Below are positions 51,350-60,481 of a stretch of DNA of 64,000 nucleotides, piece after piece (within the stretch, counting starts at the first letter, position 1; the number at the start of each line of letters is the position of its first letter). Where the stretch lies: NCBI GenBank assembly GCA_002298925.1, contig DBMM01000112.1, forward strand, positions 1 to 64,000, written 5' to 3'. This DNA is from Geobacter sp. UBA698. Its GTDB lineage: Bacteria; Desulfobacterota; Desulfuromonadia; Geobacterales; Pseudopelobacteraceae. The notes below the pieces were generated by a model that did no database searches, had not been told where the DNA came from, and saw nothing but the letters and a program-made list of their open reading frames with translations. The position numbers and the translations under genes are program-made.

Positions 51350-52555
51350 ATGTCCGTAGCGAGCATAGAAGAGGCAATTGAAGATATCCGTCTGGGTAAA
51401 ATGGTCATACTGGTGGATGACGAGGACCGCGAAAACGAGGGTGACCTGACCATGGCTGCCGAGGCGGTCACGCCTGAGGCGATCAATTTCATGGCCAAAT
51501 ACGGGCGCGGGCTGATCTGCCTGACCCTGACTCCCGAAAAATGTGATGCCTTGGGACTGCGTCCAATGGTGCGGGACAACACCTCCCCCTTCGAGACCGC
51601 CTTCACTGTCTCTATCGAGGCCAAGCACGGCGTCACCACCGGCATCTCGGCCGCCGACCGTTCCCACACCATTCAGGCTGCCGTGGCCGACGATTCCAGT
51701 CCTGACGATCTGGTCAGCCCCGGCCACATCTTCCCACTGAGGGCCAGGACCGGTGGCGTACTGGTACGCACCGGTCAGACAGAAGGATCGGTTGATATGG
51801 CGCGCCTGGCCGGCCTCAAACCGGCCGGTGTCATCTGTGAAATCATGAACGATGACGGCACAATGGCTCGCATGCCGGAACTGAAGAAATTTGCCAAACA
51901 TCACGGCATCAAGATCTGCACGATCGCCGATCTGGTGGCATACCGCCTGAAAAACGAAATCCTGGTGCGCACCGTGGCTGAAGCTCGCCTCCCCTCCCGT
52001 TTCGGCGGCGAATGGCGCGCCATTGCCTTTGAAAACGATGTGGACAAACTGGAACACATCGCTCTGGTCAAGGGCGATCTAAAAAAAGGGGAACCGGTAC
52101 TGGTAAGAGTCCACTCCGAATGCCTGACCGGCGACGTATTGGGAAGCCAGCGCTGTGACTGCGGCGAGCAGCTGCACCGCGCCATGTTGCAGATCACCGA
52201 AGCCGGCAGCGGTGTAATCATCTATATGCGCCAGGAAGGCCGAGGCATCGGTTTGATCAACAAACTTAAAGCCTACGAATTGCAAGACAAGGGACGGGAT
52301 ACTGTGGAAGCCAACCTGGAACTGGGATTCAAGGCAGACCTGCGCGACTACGGTATCGGCGCCCAGATCCTGCTCGCCCTCGGCATCACCAAAATCCGTC
52401 TGCTGACCAATAACCCCAAGAAGCTAGTCGGCTTGCAGGGTTACGGCATCGATATCATCGACCGTGTCGCCATCGAAGCAGAAGCCACCGAGAGCAACCG
52501 CGAATATCTGGAAACCAAAAGAGACAAGATGGGGCACATTCTGGAGAATCTTTAA
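51350..52555 (+). CDS. ribBA: Bifunctional DHBP synthase / GTP cyclohydrolase II
   Basis: 401 residues. The N-terminal RibB part has VDDEDRENEGDLTMAA and HTSI-type GVTTGISAADR; the C-terminal RibA part has VHSECLTGDVLGSQRCDCGEQL (three zinc Cys) and RQEGRGIGL. It makes both precursors of riboflavin. It lies 80 bases after ribE. The ribH gene, usually next, is absent; queH follows by 1-base overlap. Confidence 0.96.
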   Translation: MSVASIEEAIEDIRLGKMVILVDDEDRENEGDLTMAAEAVTPEAINFMAKYGRGLICLTLTPEKCDALGLRPMVRDNTSPFETAFTVSIEAKHGVTTGISAADRSHTIQAAVADDSSPDDLVSPGHIFPLRARTGGVLVRTGQTEGSVDMARLAGLKPAGVICEIMNDDGTMARMPELKKFAKHHGIKICTIADLVAYRLKNEILVRTVAEARLPSRFGGEWRAIAFENDVDKLEHIALVKGDLKKGEPVLVRVHSECLTGDVLGSQRCDCGEQLHRAMLQITEAGSGVIIYMRQEGRGIGLINKLKAYELQDKGRDTVEANLELGFKADLRDYGIGAQILLALGITKIRLLTNNPKKLVGLQGYGIDIIDRVAIEAEATESNREYLETKRDKMGHILENL

Positions 52556-53097
52556 TGAGGGTACTGTTTCACACCTGCTGCGGGCCGTGCACTCTCTATC
52601 CCCTGCGAACATTGCGGGCAGCCGGCCATGAAGTTACCGGTTTCTTCTACAACCACAACATCCACCCCTACCAGGAGTATACGCGCCGGTTGACCGCACT
52701 GAAAGAGATGGCTGAACGTGAAACCATGCCCGTCATCATCCGGGACTCCTATGATCTGGAGAGTTTTCTTGCCAACGTTGCCTTACAGCCGGACAAACGC
52801 TGCAGTTACTGCTATGCCTCGCGCTTAAGAGCGACCGCCATAGTGGCATCCGAACAGGGTTTCAGCGCTTTCAGCGCCTCCCTGCTCTACAGCAGATACC
52901 AAAAACATACGGAAATCAGGAAACTGGGAGAAGAAATCGGGAGGGAATACGGGGTGGAATTCCTCTATCAGGACTTTCGAGCCGGCTGGCAGGAAGGTAT
53001 CAAGCTTTCGAAAGAACTCGGACTTTATCGCCAGCAATATTGCGGATGTATCTACAGTGAAAAAGAGCGCTATCACCCTCAGGAGAAAACTGCGTGA
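52555..53097 (+). CDS. queH: Epoxyqueuosine reductase QueH
   Basis: 180 residues. FHTCCGPCT at the N-terminus, CSYCYASRL, and QQYCGCIYSEKE near the C-terminus give the Cys pattern of QueH (DUF208), which binds a 4Fe-4S cluster and reduces epoxyqueuosine in tRNA. The first base of its ATG is the last base of the ribBA stop codon. It overlaps the DUF2905 gene by 4 bases. Confidence 0.93.
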   Translation: MRVLFHTCCGPCTLYPLRTLRAAGHEVTGFFYNHNIHPYQEYTRRLTALKEMAERETMPVIIRDSYDLESFLANVALQPDKRCSYCYASRLRATAIVASEQGFSAFSASLLYSRYQKHTEIRKLGEEIGREYGVEFLYQDFRAGWQEGIKLSKELGLYRQQYCGCIYSEKERYHPQEKTA

Positions 53098-53306
53098 ACG
53101 GACTGGGCAGGCCACTGATCATACTAGGCCTGATACTTGTGGCAGCCGGTATAATCATTACCTTTGCGCCTCGTATTCCCTGGCTGGGCAGATTGCCGGG
53201 CGACATCTACATCAAAAAGAATAATTTCAGTTTTTATTTTCCTCTGGCAACTAGCATCCTCGTTTCGGCACTCTTATCGTTTATCATCTGGCTGCTGAGA
53301 CGGTAG
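53094..53306 (+). CDS. DUF2905 small membrane protein
   Basis: 70 residues. Two helices (LIILGLILVAAGIIITFAP and PLATSILVSALLSFIIWLL) flank LGRLPGDIYIKKNNFSFYFP, the signature of DUF2905. It is last in the dCMP deaminase-to-queH operon and is followed by a terminator. Function unknown. Confidence 0.9.
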   Translation: MNGLGRPLIILGLILVAAGIIITFAPRIPWLGRLPGDIYIKKNNFSFYFPLATSILVSALLSFIIWLLRR

Positions 53307-53333
53307 CAGCAGCCCCCCACATACGTAAGAACC

Positions 53334-53362
53334 AAAAAAGCCCGTCAATGACGGGCTTTTTT
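53334..53362. terminator. Bidirectional intrinsic terminator
   Basis: AAAAAAGCCCGTCA and TGACGGGCTTTTTT form a perfect 14-base stem with a 1-base loop centre. It serves the queH/DUF2905 operon on the plus strand and the ferredoxin on the minus strand. Confidence 0.93.
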
Positions 53363-53389
53363 GTTGAAATCTTGGAGCATCAATGCAAA

Positions 53390-53557
53390 TTAGGCATGGA
53401 TGGCATTCACGGGACAGGTATCCACGCAAGCTCCGCAGTCGATACAGGTATCGGCGTCGATAACGCGCTTGCTACCCTGCTCGCTGATGGCGTTAACCGG
53501 GCATGAGTCCTCGCATGCTGCGCAATTGGTGCAATCATCAGTAATAGTATGGGACAC
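53390..53557 (-). CDS. Two-cluster [4Fe-4S] ferredoxin
   Basis: 55 residues from GTG 53557, preceded by AAGGAGGTGAAACC. Two motifs, CTNCAACEDSCPVNAI and CIDCGACVDTCPVNAI, each hold CxxCxxCxxxCP for one cubane cluster, as in clostridial-type ferredoxins. It is a likely electron carrier for the 2-oxoacid oxidoreductase encoded at 61.7-64 kb. It is divergent from ackA. Confidence 0.95.
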   Translation of the reverse strand: MSHTITDDCTNCAACEDSCPVNAISEQGSKRVIDADTCIDCGACVDTCPVNAIHA

Positions 53558-53656
53558 GGTTTCACCTCCTTGTAAGATTAGTCTTCCTAGATGGAAAACT
53601 ATTATTTTTTACCATAACATTTATACAATGTCCAGCCAAGAATACGTTTTGTCAGC

Positions 53657-53706
53657 ACACAATGGTCAACAATTGTGTTGAATTCGGATCATGTCTATTG
53701 TATAAA
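53657..53706. promoter_or_regulatory. ackA promoter and inverted-repeat operator candidate
   Basis: TTGAAT (53678-53683) and TATAAA (53701-53706) are 17 bases apart, pointing to ackA. Just upstream, ACACAAT-N8-ATTGTGT (53657-53678) is a perfect inverted repeat touching the -35. ATTGTATAAA (53697-53706) recurs inverted at 53620-53629, facing the ferredoxin. Confidence 0.45.
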
Positions 53707-53799
53707 CAAAAACAGTTTGATTTCAGATAGTTGTTTAGTCTAAGTGTTTATTTTTTACTAAAATTACAATTCTCTCTTCACCATTTAATGGAGGTAAAC

Positions 53800-55065
53800 A
53801 TGATTATAATGGCACTAAACTGCGGTAGTTCGTCGGTCAAATATCAACTGTTCGACTGGGAACGCAAGGTTGTTGTGGCCAAGGGCATGGTAGAGCGTGT
53901 CATTATCGGCGATTCATTTATCATGCACGAGGTCCCAGGACGGGAGACGTATCATCACGAACACGACTGCCCCAATCACCAGGCTGCCATCGACCTGCTC
54001 ATCAAAACCGTGACCGACCCCGTCCACGGCGTTCTCAAAAGTGTGTCCGAAATCTCGGCAGTTGGCCATCGCGTGGTGCATGGCGGCGAGAAGTTCACCT
54101 GTTCGGTGTTAATTGACGACAAGGTTCTGGACGCCGTTAAAGAAGTACAGCATCTGGCACCGCTACACAATCCGCCCAACATCGAAGGGATCGAAGCTGC
54201 CCAGGCCTTGATGCCTACAATACCGCATGTGGCAATCTTCGACACGGCCTTTCACCAAACAATGCCGGAGCACGCCTATATCTATCCGCTACCCTACGAG
54301 TGGTACGAAAAGCACCAGGTTCGCCGTTATGGTTTTCACGGTACATCCCATCTGTATGTTTCCAAGCGCGCAGCCATTCTGCTTGGCAAAAAACCTGCTG
54401 ATTGCAACATCGTAACGATGCACATCGGAAACGGCGTCTCCCACTGCGCCATTAAGGGCGGCATCTCAGTCGACACAACCATGGGACTCACCCCGCTGGA
54501 GGGAGCGGTCATGGGTACCCGTTGCGGCGATATCGACCCAGCCATTCCGGCCTTCATGATGCAAAAGGAAAACCTTTCAGCCAAGGAAATTGACAGCATA
54601 CTCAACAAGAAAAGCGGAGTACTGGGTGTCACAGGGCGCTTTACCGACCGTCGCGATGTAATCGAAAACGCCATCGCCGGAGACAGGCGTTGCCAATTAT
54701 CACTTGAAATTGAAGCATACCGGCTCAAGAAATACATTGGATCATACATGGCTGCCATCGGCAAACTTGACGCGGTGGTATTCACCGCCGGCGTTGGCGA
54801 GATGGGCGCGGCTATCCGCGAAAAAGCCATCGAAGGACTTGAGCATATCGGTATTGTCCTTGATCGGGAGCGCAACAAAAATGCAATGACCCGCAAGCGG
54901 GAAAGCCTGATCACCACGGACGATTCACCGGTCAAGGTCTTTGTCATCCCGACCGATGAGGAACTGGTCTTTACCGAAGACGTGGTAGCGATACTCAACG
55001 GCACCTATACAGACCACATGCACTGCGAATATTCATTTGCCCGGGCAGATTTTGTCCGTAAATAG
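53800..55065 (+). CDS. ackA: Acetate kinase
   Basis: 421 residues. It interconverts acetate + ATP and acetyl phosphate. Motifs: LNCGSSSVKYQLF at the start (phosphate loop), VGHRVVHGGEKF, FDTAFHQTMP, RRYGFHGTSH, VTMHIGNGVSHCAI and FTAGVGEMGAAIR. ATG 53800 follows TGGAGGTAAAC; the track-length extension upstream lacks family sequence. The usual partner pta is not adjacent. A terminator follows at 55083. Confidence 0.96.
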   Translation: MIIMALNCGSSSVKYQLFDWERKVVVAKGMVERVIIGDSFIMHEVPGRETYHHEHDCPNHQAAIDLLIKTVTDPVHGVLKSVSEISAVGHRVVHGGEKFTCSVLIDDKVLDAVKEVQHLAPLHNPPNIEGIEAAQALMPTIPHVAIFDTAFHQTMPEHAYIYPLPYEWYEKHQVRRYGFHGTSHLYVSKRAAILLGKKPADCNIVTMHIGNGVSHCAIKGGISVDTTMGLTPLEGAVMGTRCGDIDPAIPAFMMQKENLSAKEIDSILNKKSGVLGVTGRFTDRRDVIENAIAGDRRCQLSLEIEAYRLKKYIGSYMAAIGKLDAVVFTAGVGEMGAAIREKAIEGLEHIGIVLDRERNKNAMTRKRESLITTDDSPVKVFVIPTDEELVFTEDVVAILNGTYTDHMHCEYSFARADFVRK

Positions 55066-55082
55066 TTAAGACCGCCGTTTCC

Positions 55083-55115
55083 AACCAAAAGCCGGCTTAT
55101 TGCCGGCTTTTGGTT
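55083..55115. terminator. Bidirectional intrinsic terminator
   Basis: AACCAAAAGCCGGC (55083-55096) pairs with GCCGGCTTTTGGTT (55102-55115). It lies between ackA and the convergent TPR gene. Confidence 0.92.
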
Positions 55116-55143
55116 AAATCTGAATAAAAAATCAGCAAACACC

Positions 55144-55941
55144 CTACCCTTTCAACTCCTCCTTTAATCCTTCAACAACTGCTTTAACTTCTGCTATCAT
55201 CTCGGCTGCCTGCGATGATTTTTCAACTTTAAGATATTTTTCGAAAAAACGCACTGCATCCTTAAAACGTTCCTGATCCATACATATGCCACCAAGAGTC
55301 AGATAAGCCATGCTGAAAGTCGGATCAAGCCGGATTGCCTCGAGGCACTCTTCTTCAGCTTCTTCCAATTCGTCCATGTCATAGTACAGCTCGCCAAGAT
55401 TGAAGTGAGCAGTGGGATCTTCAGGATCGATCTCAACCCCCTTGCGGTAGGCCTCCAAGGCACCTTCCACATCGTCAAGACCATAAAGCGCGTCCCCTAG
55501 GGCATTCCATGCAAAAACGTTGTCCGGCTCAACCACCAGAGCCTGACGATAGGAAACAATGGCCTCTTCGCTTCTTTCAAGATTATTATGAACCAGCCCG
55601 ATGCTTACCAGGACATCGGCATCATCCGGGTCCAGTTCCTGCACGCGCCTGTAGCTGGCAATGGCATCCTCGTGCCTGCCGGCCTCGAACAACAGGTCGC
55701 CAAGTGTTGTCAGGGCATCCAAGTGATCCGGCGATATCTTTAATCCGTCACGGTATCGTTCAATGGCTTCATCGATCCGGCCGTCTTCTGCCAGAGCATC
55801 CCCCAGATAAAAACAGCCATCAGGATCGTTGCGGTGAGATGTCCAGTACGCCTCCAGTGCAGACAATGCATTGATCACATCTCCGGATTCCAGCAAATCG
55901 ATCCCCTTGATCAGAGATGCCTCAAATATTTTTTCAGCCAT
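55144..55941 (-). CDS. Tetratricopeptide repeat protein
   Basis: 265 residues, made of about six TPR units (for example ALTTLGDLLFEAGRHEDAIA, VLVSIGLVHNNLERSEEAI, AWNALGDALYGLDDVEGAL). There is no signal peptide and the protein is acidic. It is probably a cytoplasmic scaffold. ATG 55941 is chosen from GGAAGAG before it. It is divergent from ptsP. Confidence 0.88.
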   Translation of the reverse strand: MAEKIFEASLIKGIDLLESGDVINALSALEAYWTSHRNDPDGCFYLGDALAEDGRIDEAIERYRDGLKISPDHLDALTTLGDLLFEAGRHEDAIASYRRVQELDPDDADVLVSIGLVHNNLERSEEAIVSYRQALVVEPDNVFAWNALGDALYGLDDVEGALEAYRKGVEIDPEDPTAHFNLGELYYDMDELEEAEEECLEAIRLDPTFSMAYLTLGGICMDQERFKDAVRFFEKYLKVEKSSQAAEMIAEVKAVVEGLKEELKG

Positions 55942-56089
55942 AGTCTCTTCCTCCACAATTCGAGCATTATTTTTCAGCAAAAATAACAGACACACTGCAA
56001 TTTTTCCAGCAGATTACAGCAGCAAAACCTTTTTACTTCCAGACAAATGTACTCTATACTCAGAAAAATTTACGCACTGGAATGCCCAC

Positions 56090-58438
56090 ATGAAAGAAAG
56101 CCATCACTCCATCGGCCTGCGCACACTGGAAGATATCAGTTCCATCATCCTGCATTCCCATGACCTCCATGAAACTCTGGACAATATAGTCACCATCGTA
56201 GCCAAACGCATGCGCACCGATGTCTGCTCCATCTATCTGCTCGAAAAAGACGGAGAAACCCTGGTGCTGAAGGCTACCAAGGGACTATCCAAGTCATCGG
56301 TCAACCGCATCTCCATGAAAGTCCATGAAGGCTTATCAGGCCTGGCAATAGAAAGCCGCGGCATGGTCATGACCGACAACGCCCCGGCCCATCCCCGTTA
56401 CAAATACTTCAAGGAAACCAAAGAGGAGAAATTTCTTTCATTCCTAGGTCTGCCTCTGTTCGAACGCAAGTCCCCCATCGGGGTGATTGTCATCCAAACC
56501 CGCGAGGAGCGGCGCTTCAGCGAAGACGAAATCAGCGCTTTGCGCACCATCACCTTTCAAATCGGAAGCATTGTGCACAATGCGCGTCTGCTGGATTCGA
56601 TCCAACGTAAAGAGCAGGAGCGCGCCTGGTTTGAACAGGAATTGGCCAAGGTGCAGACCGACTCCAGCAGTGGCACGACCGCAGCAGGAGTAACAAGGAA
56701 GCCGGCCACAAAGACTCTGATACTGAGCGGAACCGCCGTATCAAACGGCTTCACCCGCGGCAAGGTCTACATCCTAGACCGCTTTAGCGACAAGGTTATT
56801 AAGGTGGCCAAGGTCGGCACCATCGCCGAAGAGCATCGTAAATTCACCCTTGCACTGGAAAAGACAAAAATCCAGACTCTCTATATGGAAAAACGGGTCA
56901 GCGAGACACTCTCCGCGGACGACGCCGCCATCTTTCACACTCACCTGATGATCCTCGAAGATCGCGGTTTTTCCAGCAAAATCAGCGACCTGATTGAATT
57001 GGGCCTAGGAGCAACACGGGCCGTGCATGACACGGTCAACCATTACATCCAGGCTTTTGGTGCCATGGAAGACCCCTACCTGCGTGAGCGTTCCGCGGAC
57101 ATGGAGGATATCGGCCGCCGCATTATTGACGCCCTGGAAGGCAACGGCAACTCCACGCTCAAACTCAAGGAACAGCGGGTAATTGTAGCAGACGAGATTT
57201 TCCCGTCAGACTTGGCCCTGCTGGACCACAACAAGATCCTCGGCATAGTCGCAGAAAAGGGGAACGCATATTCCCATGCCGCCATCATGGCCAAATCCTT
57301 GGGCATTCCTGCAGTACTGGGTGTCAATGGCCTGATAGAGGCCGCCAATGTCAAGGACGAGGTCATCGTGGATGGCAGTTCAGGCTACATCTACCTGAAC
57401 CCTGATGCTGCTGTCTGGAAGGAATATGAACGACTGGAAAAGGATTATGCCGGCCGCCAGAAGGAATTGGAAGGGTTGCGCGACTTGCCCGCCACCACTA
57501 CCGACGGCGTCAGAATCGTTCTGAGCGCCAATATCGGACTGGTGTCCGACGTGAGGGTAGCCAACATGCACGGTGCCGAAGGGGTCGGCCTTTACCGCAC
57601 CGAATTCCCCTACATGGCTCGCCAGGCCTTCCCCAGCCGCACTGAGCAGAGAGACATCTACAGCAGGGTTTTGGAGGGTTTTCCGGGGCAGGTCGTCAAT
57701 ATCCGCACCCTGGATATCGGAGGCGACAAAGGCCTGCCCTACTTTCCATTCCCTCACGAAGACAACCCATTTCTGGGTTGGCGCTCAATTCGCGTATCTC
57801 TGGATCGGCAGGATATTTTCAGGGATCAGCTGGCCGGTATTCTTCTGGCATCATCGGCCGGGAATCCCACCATCATGTTTCCGCTGGTGTCGTCCGTTGA
57901 CGAGATCTGGCAGATCCGCTCCATACTGAATTCGGTCAAAGATGAACTGGAACAGGATGGTCATCAGGTACGGAGCGGCATTCCACTTGGGATCATGATC
58001 GAGATACCGGCGGCAGTGCAAATTATCGAATTCCTGATTCGGGAAGTGGATTATGTCAGCATCGGCACCAACGACCTGATCCAGTATACCCTGGCTGCCG
58101 ACCGCAACAACCAGCGCATTAAACAGTACTACGACCCGCACCACCCGGCAGTACTTCACTCCATCAAACGAGTAGCCGATGCCGCTCAGCTGGCCGGTAA
58201 AAAAGCATCCGTTTGCGGCGAAATGGCTGCTGACCCGCTCAACGCACTGCTGCTGATGGGGATGGGCATTGCGGAGTTCAGTCTCTCGGCTCCCAGTATC
58301 CCGGTAGTCAAGCAGGCTATCCGGTCCAACTCACTAGAAGAGTGTCGCAAACTGGCCGAATCAGTTCTGGCCTGCCGTTCCAGTAGCGAGATCGCCCTGG
58401 AACTGACAACAGCTCGCCAGACATTTCGACTGGTCTAG
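56090..58438 (+). CDS. ptsP: PtsP, GAF-domain phosphoenolpyruvate-protein phosphotransferase (EI-Ntr)
   Basis: 782 residues. A GAF domain (about 15-165: MRTDVCSIYLLEKDGETLVL, GLPLFERKSPIGVI) is joined to an enzyme I module: N-terminal part with the phospho-His motif GNAYSHAAIMAKSLGIPAV, and a PEP-binding barrel with GVGLYRTEFPYM, NIRTLDIGGDK, GIMIEIPAA and SVCGEMAADP. It starts the nitrogen-type phosphorelay PtsP-NPr-EIIA. No ptsO/ptsN is in the window. ATG 56090 has only a weak ribosome site. Confidence 0.95.
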   Translation: MKESHHSIGLRTLEDISSIILHSHDLHETLDNIVTIVAKRMRTDVCSIYLLEKDGETLVLKATKGLSKSSVNRISMKVHEGLSGLAIESRGMVMTDNAPAHPRYKYFKETKEEKFLSFLGLPLFERKSPIGVIVIQTREERRFSEDEISALRTITFQIGSIVHNARLLDSIQRKEQERAWFEQELAKVQTDSSSGTTAAGVTRKPATKTLILSGTAVSNGFTRGKVYILDRFSDKVIKVAKVGTIAEEHRKFTLALEKTKIQTLYMEKRVSETLSADDAAIFHTHLMILEDRGFSSKISDLIELGLGATRAVHDTVNHYIQAFGAMEDPYLRERSADMEDIGRRIIDALEGNGNSTLKLKEQRVIVADEIFPSDLALLDHNKILGIVAEKGNAYSHAAIMAKSLGIPAVLGVNGLIEAANVKDEVIVDGSSGYIYLNPDAAVWKEYERLEKDYAGRQKELEGLRDLPATTTDGVRIVLSANIGLVSDVRVANMHGAEGVGLYRTEFPYMARQAFPSRTEQRDIYSRVLEGFPGQVVNIRTLDIGGDKGLPYFPFPHEDNPFLGWRSIRVSLDRQDIFRDQLAGILLASSAGNPTIMFPLVSSVDEIWQIRSILNSVKDELEQDGHQVRSGIPLGIMIEIPAAVQIIEFLIREVDYVSIGTNDLIQYTLAADRNNQRIKQYYDPHHPAVLHSIKRVADAAQLAGKKASVCGEMAADPLNALLLMGMGIAEFSLSAPSIPVVKQAIRSNSLEECRKLAESVLACRSSSEIALELTTARQTFRLV

Positions 58439-59772
58439 GTAAGCGGCTGTTTGCCGTGTCTCCAGTCGAAACTGACCACTTTACACTCCGGCAACATTTG
58501 GCGATACCGCGCCAATCCTTCTTCAGTGATGCCGGTTCCGCTGCAGGTAAGCCATTTCAGACTGCGAAGTCCTGCCAGATTAAACAAGCCTGCATCTCCA
58601 ATGGCCGTGTGATAGATATAAAGCCGGCGCAGTCCCTGCAATGCCCCCAGCAGGCGCAGTCCATTATCAGTAACAGTTGTGTTGGAGAGATAAAGCTCCT
58701 GAAGGCCCGAGAGCTGTGCCAGATAAGCCAGAGCATCATCACCAATGTCATACAGGAACAGTGCCTGTAAATCGGTGGGCTGAAGGGACTTCATAAAATG
58801 GGTCTCCAGGTCGGCGGTCCCCTTAACATCAAGCCGCACCGCCTGATCCAGAAAAACCTCCTTCACCCCCCTGGCGCTTCCCAACCGCTGCCAGTCACGA
58901 TAGTCAACTGATCCGATGCTGCGTACATAGAGTGTTCCACAGGACTGATCCGCTGGAAAGCGAATCAAACGTGTCTTAAGCGGCGGACTATTGAGATCAT
59001 CAGCTACCTGGCTGCCCCCTCGCAGGATGGCCAGGCGCTTTTGGGTTTTGGCGATATCCAGATCAACCGTTGCAGCCATATCGGCCATCAGATCAATGCC
59101 TTCCTTCATGGCTTCGTCCACACGCTGTTTGAACTGAAAAATGTCGGTGATTTTCAACTCTTCAATCTGAAGCATGACGGCATGAATGTTCTGTCGGGCA
59201 CGGGCGATCTGCCGGATAACGCGCACTAACTCCATGGCTACATCCATACCGGAAACCAGCTCAAGTCCCTGTTCCCAATCGCAGAGGATTTCCTCCAGCG
59301 CCTTTCGGTCACCTACTTCGTAAGCCTGATTGGCTACAGCCATCAACTCCTGGCGCCTGATACGCTCTTCATCGTCAGGAGCCAAATCTGGGTGAATCGC
59401 CTTGGCAACTTCCCGATACAGGTTCTTCAGGCTTTTTTGCTGTGTGTAGCCGCCAGCATCTCCATCATCCAGCAGGTCGGTACGGTAATGAAACTGGGCT
59501 AAACTCTCGTCAGCGGAGGAGGAAGTGCTGACACTAAGCTCCTCACTGTTTCCCAGAAGTCCGTTCAGTTGCCACTCCAGATCCTCCAGCTTACATATAT
59601 GAACGCCCAAAATCTGCTCGTAGAGTTGTTCGAATATGTGGATTTCAGATCTGAGAGTAAAAAAGACCTTTTCATGCTCAGCCAACTGGCGCTGGACAGT
59701 TGCCAACTCCTCGCGCTTTTTGGCAAGTTCGATTTCCTCAGGGGTTTTCAATCGGTTGCGATAAGGACTCAT
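58435..59772 (-). CDS. J-domain-like / leucine-rich repeat protein
   Basis: 445 residues. An N-terminal coiled coil (KKREELATVQRQLAEHEKV) is followed by a J-like segment at about 115-165 with YREVAKAIHPDLAPDDEER, which contains the HPD tripeptide, then a helical middle, and four to five LRR units from about 330 (LFLYDIGDDALAYLAQLSGL, LYLSNTTVTDNGLRLLGAL). This is an unusual combination. It is convergent with ptsP (4-base overlap) and lies in the minus-strand group with the Hda-like and ruvB genes. Confidence 0.8.
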   Translation of the reverse strand: MSPYRNRLKTPEEIELAKKREELATVQRQLAEHEKVFFTLRSEIHIFEQLYEQILGVHICKLEDLEWQLNGLLGNSEELSVSTSSSADESLAQFHYRTDLLDDGDAGGYTQQKSLKNLYREVAKAIHPDLAPDDEERIRRQELMAVANQAYEVGDRKALEEILCDWEQGLELVSGMDVAMELVRVIRQIARARQNIHAVMLQIEELKITDIFQFKQRVDEAMKEGIDLMADMAATVDLDIAKTQKRLAILRGGSQVADDLNSPPLKTRLIRFPADQSCGTLYVRSIGSVDYRDWQRLGSARGVKEVFLDQAVRLDVKGTADLETHFMKSLQPTDLQALFLYDIGDDALAYLAQLSGLQELYLSNTTVTDNGLRLLGALQGLRRLYIYHTAIGDAGLFNLAGLRSLKWLTCSGTGITEEGLARYRQMLPECKVVSFDWRHGKQPLT

Positions 59773-60479
59773 AGTGAGCTGCTCCCCAGCGCTCTCCGTT
59801 CCCGCAGTTCTTTGGCCAAAGCCAGCGTAATCTTTCTTTTTTCCGTCATTGACAAACGATAAAGCGCCTCAAAGGCCTCCTTCAACTCGCCAACTTCGCG
59901 GCTGGTGGTGATGAGAATGAAATCAACCACATCATCAGGAACGCGAACTTGACGGTCATCTGCGATTTTTTTTAGAATCATTCTTCGAGAATGGTCATCG
60001 GAGGCATCGACCCTGGCCACCAACCCCCACAACAACCGGGAGACAAGGTGGTCATCCAGGTGCGGGAGTTCCCGGGGGGGATACCCCCCCGCCAGGGCAA
60101 CCTTACGGCCGCTAGAGTAAAAATCGTTAAACAGCTGCCACAGGGCAGATCGCAATGACTGATCATCCGGCAGCAAATGCAGGTCATCCAGCAACAGTGC
60201 TTTGGCAGTAGCAAAGGGGCTGATAATATCGTCAACATTGACAACGTCACTACAAGACAGACATGGGACAGGTCCACTGGCGCTAAGCGCCTGGCTTATG
60301 GCCTGTAGTAGATGGGTTTTGCCGGAACCGGCGGGGCCATGCAAATAAAGCAGGTTTTCAGAATCGGCAGGGTCGGCGATACTTCTGGCAAACTGCAGAG
60401 CCGCCGCATTACCGTCACAGCTGATGAAACTGTCGAACGTCAGCAGGGGTTTAATTGGAAAATCAAGAATCTGCTGCAT
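59769..60479 (-). CDS. Hda/DnaA-like AAA+ protein
   Basis: 236 residues. Its AAA+ domain has LHGPAGSGKTHLL (Walker A), ALLLDDLHLL (Walker B) and LVSRLLWGLVARV (sensor/Arg-finger region), as in DnaA domain III. The C-terminal DNA-binding domain IV of DnaA is missing, so it matches Hda. In gamma-proteobacteria Hda inactivates DnaA-ATP. An N-terminal FPIKP may be a clamp-binding motif (QxxLxF-like QQILDFP). It overlaps the LRR gene by 4 bases and follows ruvB by 2. Confidence 0.82.
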   Translation of the reverse strand: MQQILDFPIKPLLTFDSFISCDGNAAALQFARSIADPADSENLLYLHGPAGSGKTHLLQAISQALSASGPVPCLSCSDVVNVDDIISPFATAKALLLDDLHLLPDDQSLRSALWQLFNDFYSSGRKVALAGGYPPRELPHLDDHLVSRLLWGLVARVDASDDHSRRMILKKIADDRQVRVPDDVVDFILITTSREVGELKEAFEALYRLSMTEKRKITLALAKELRERRALGSSSL

Positions 60480-60481
60480 GG

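Noticed and set aside
60055..60095. GC-rich palindrome-like CCCGGGGGGATACCCCCCC as a terminator
   Set aside because: It lies inside the Hda-like coding frame and has no T run.
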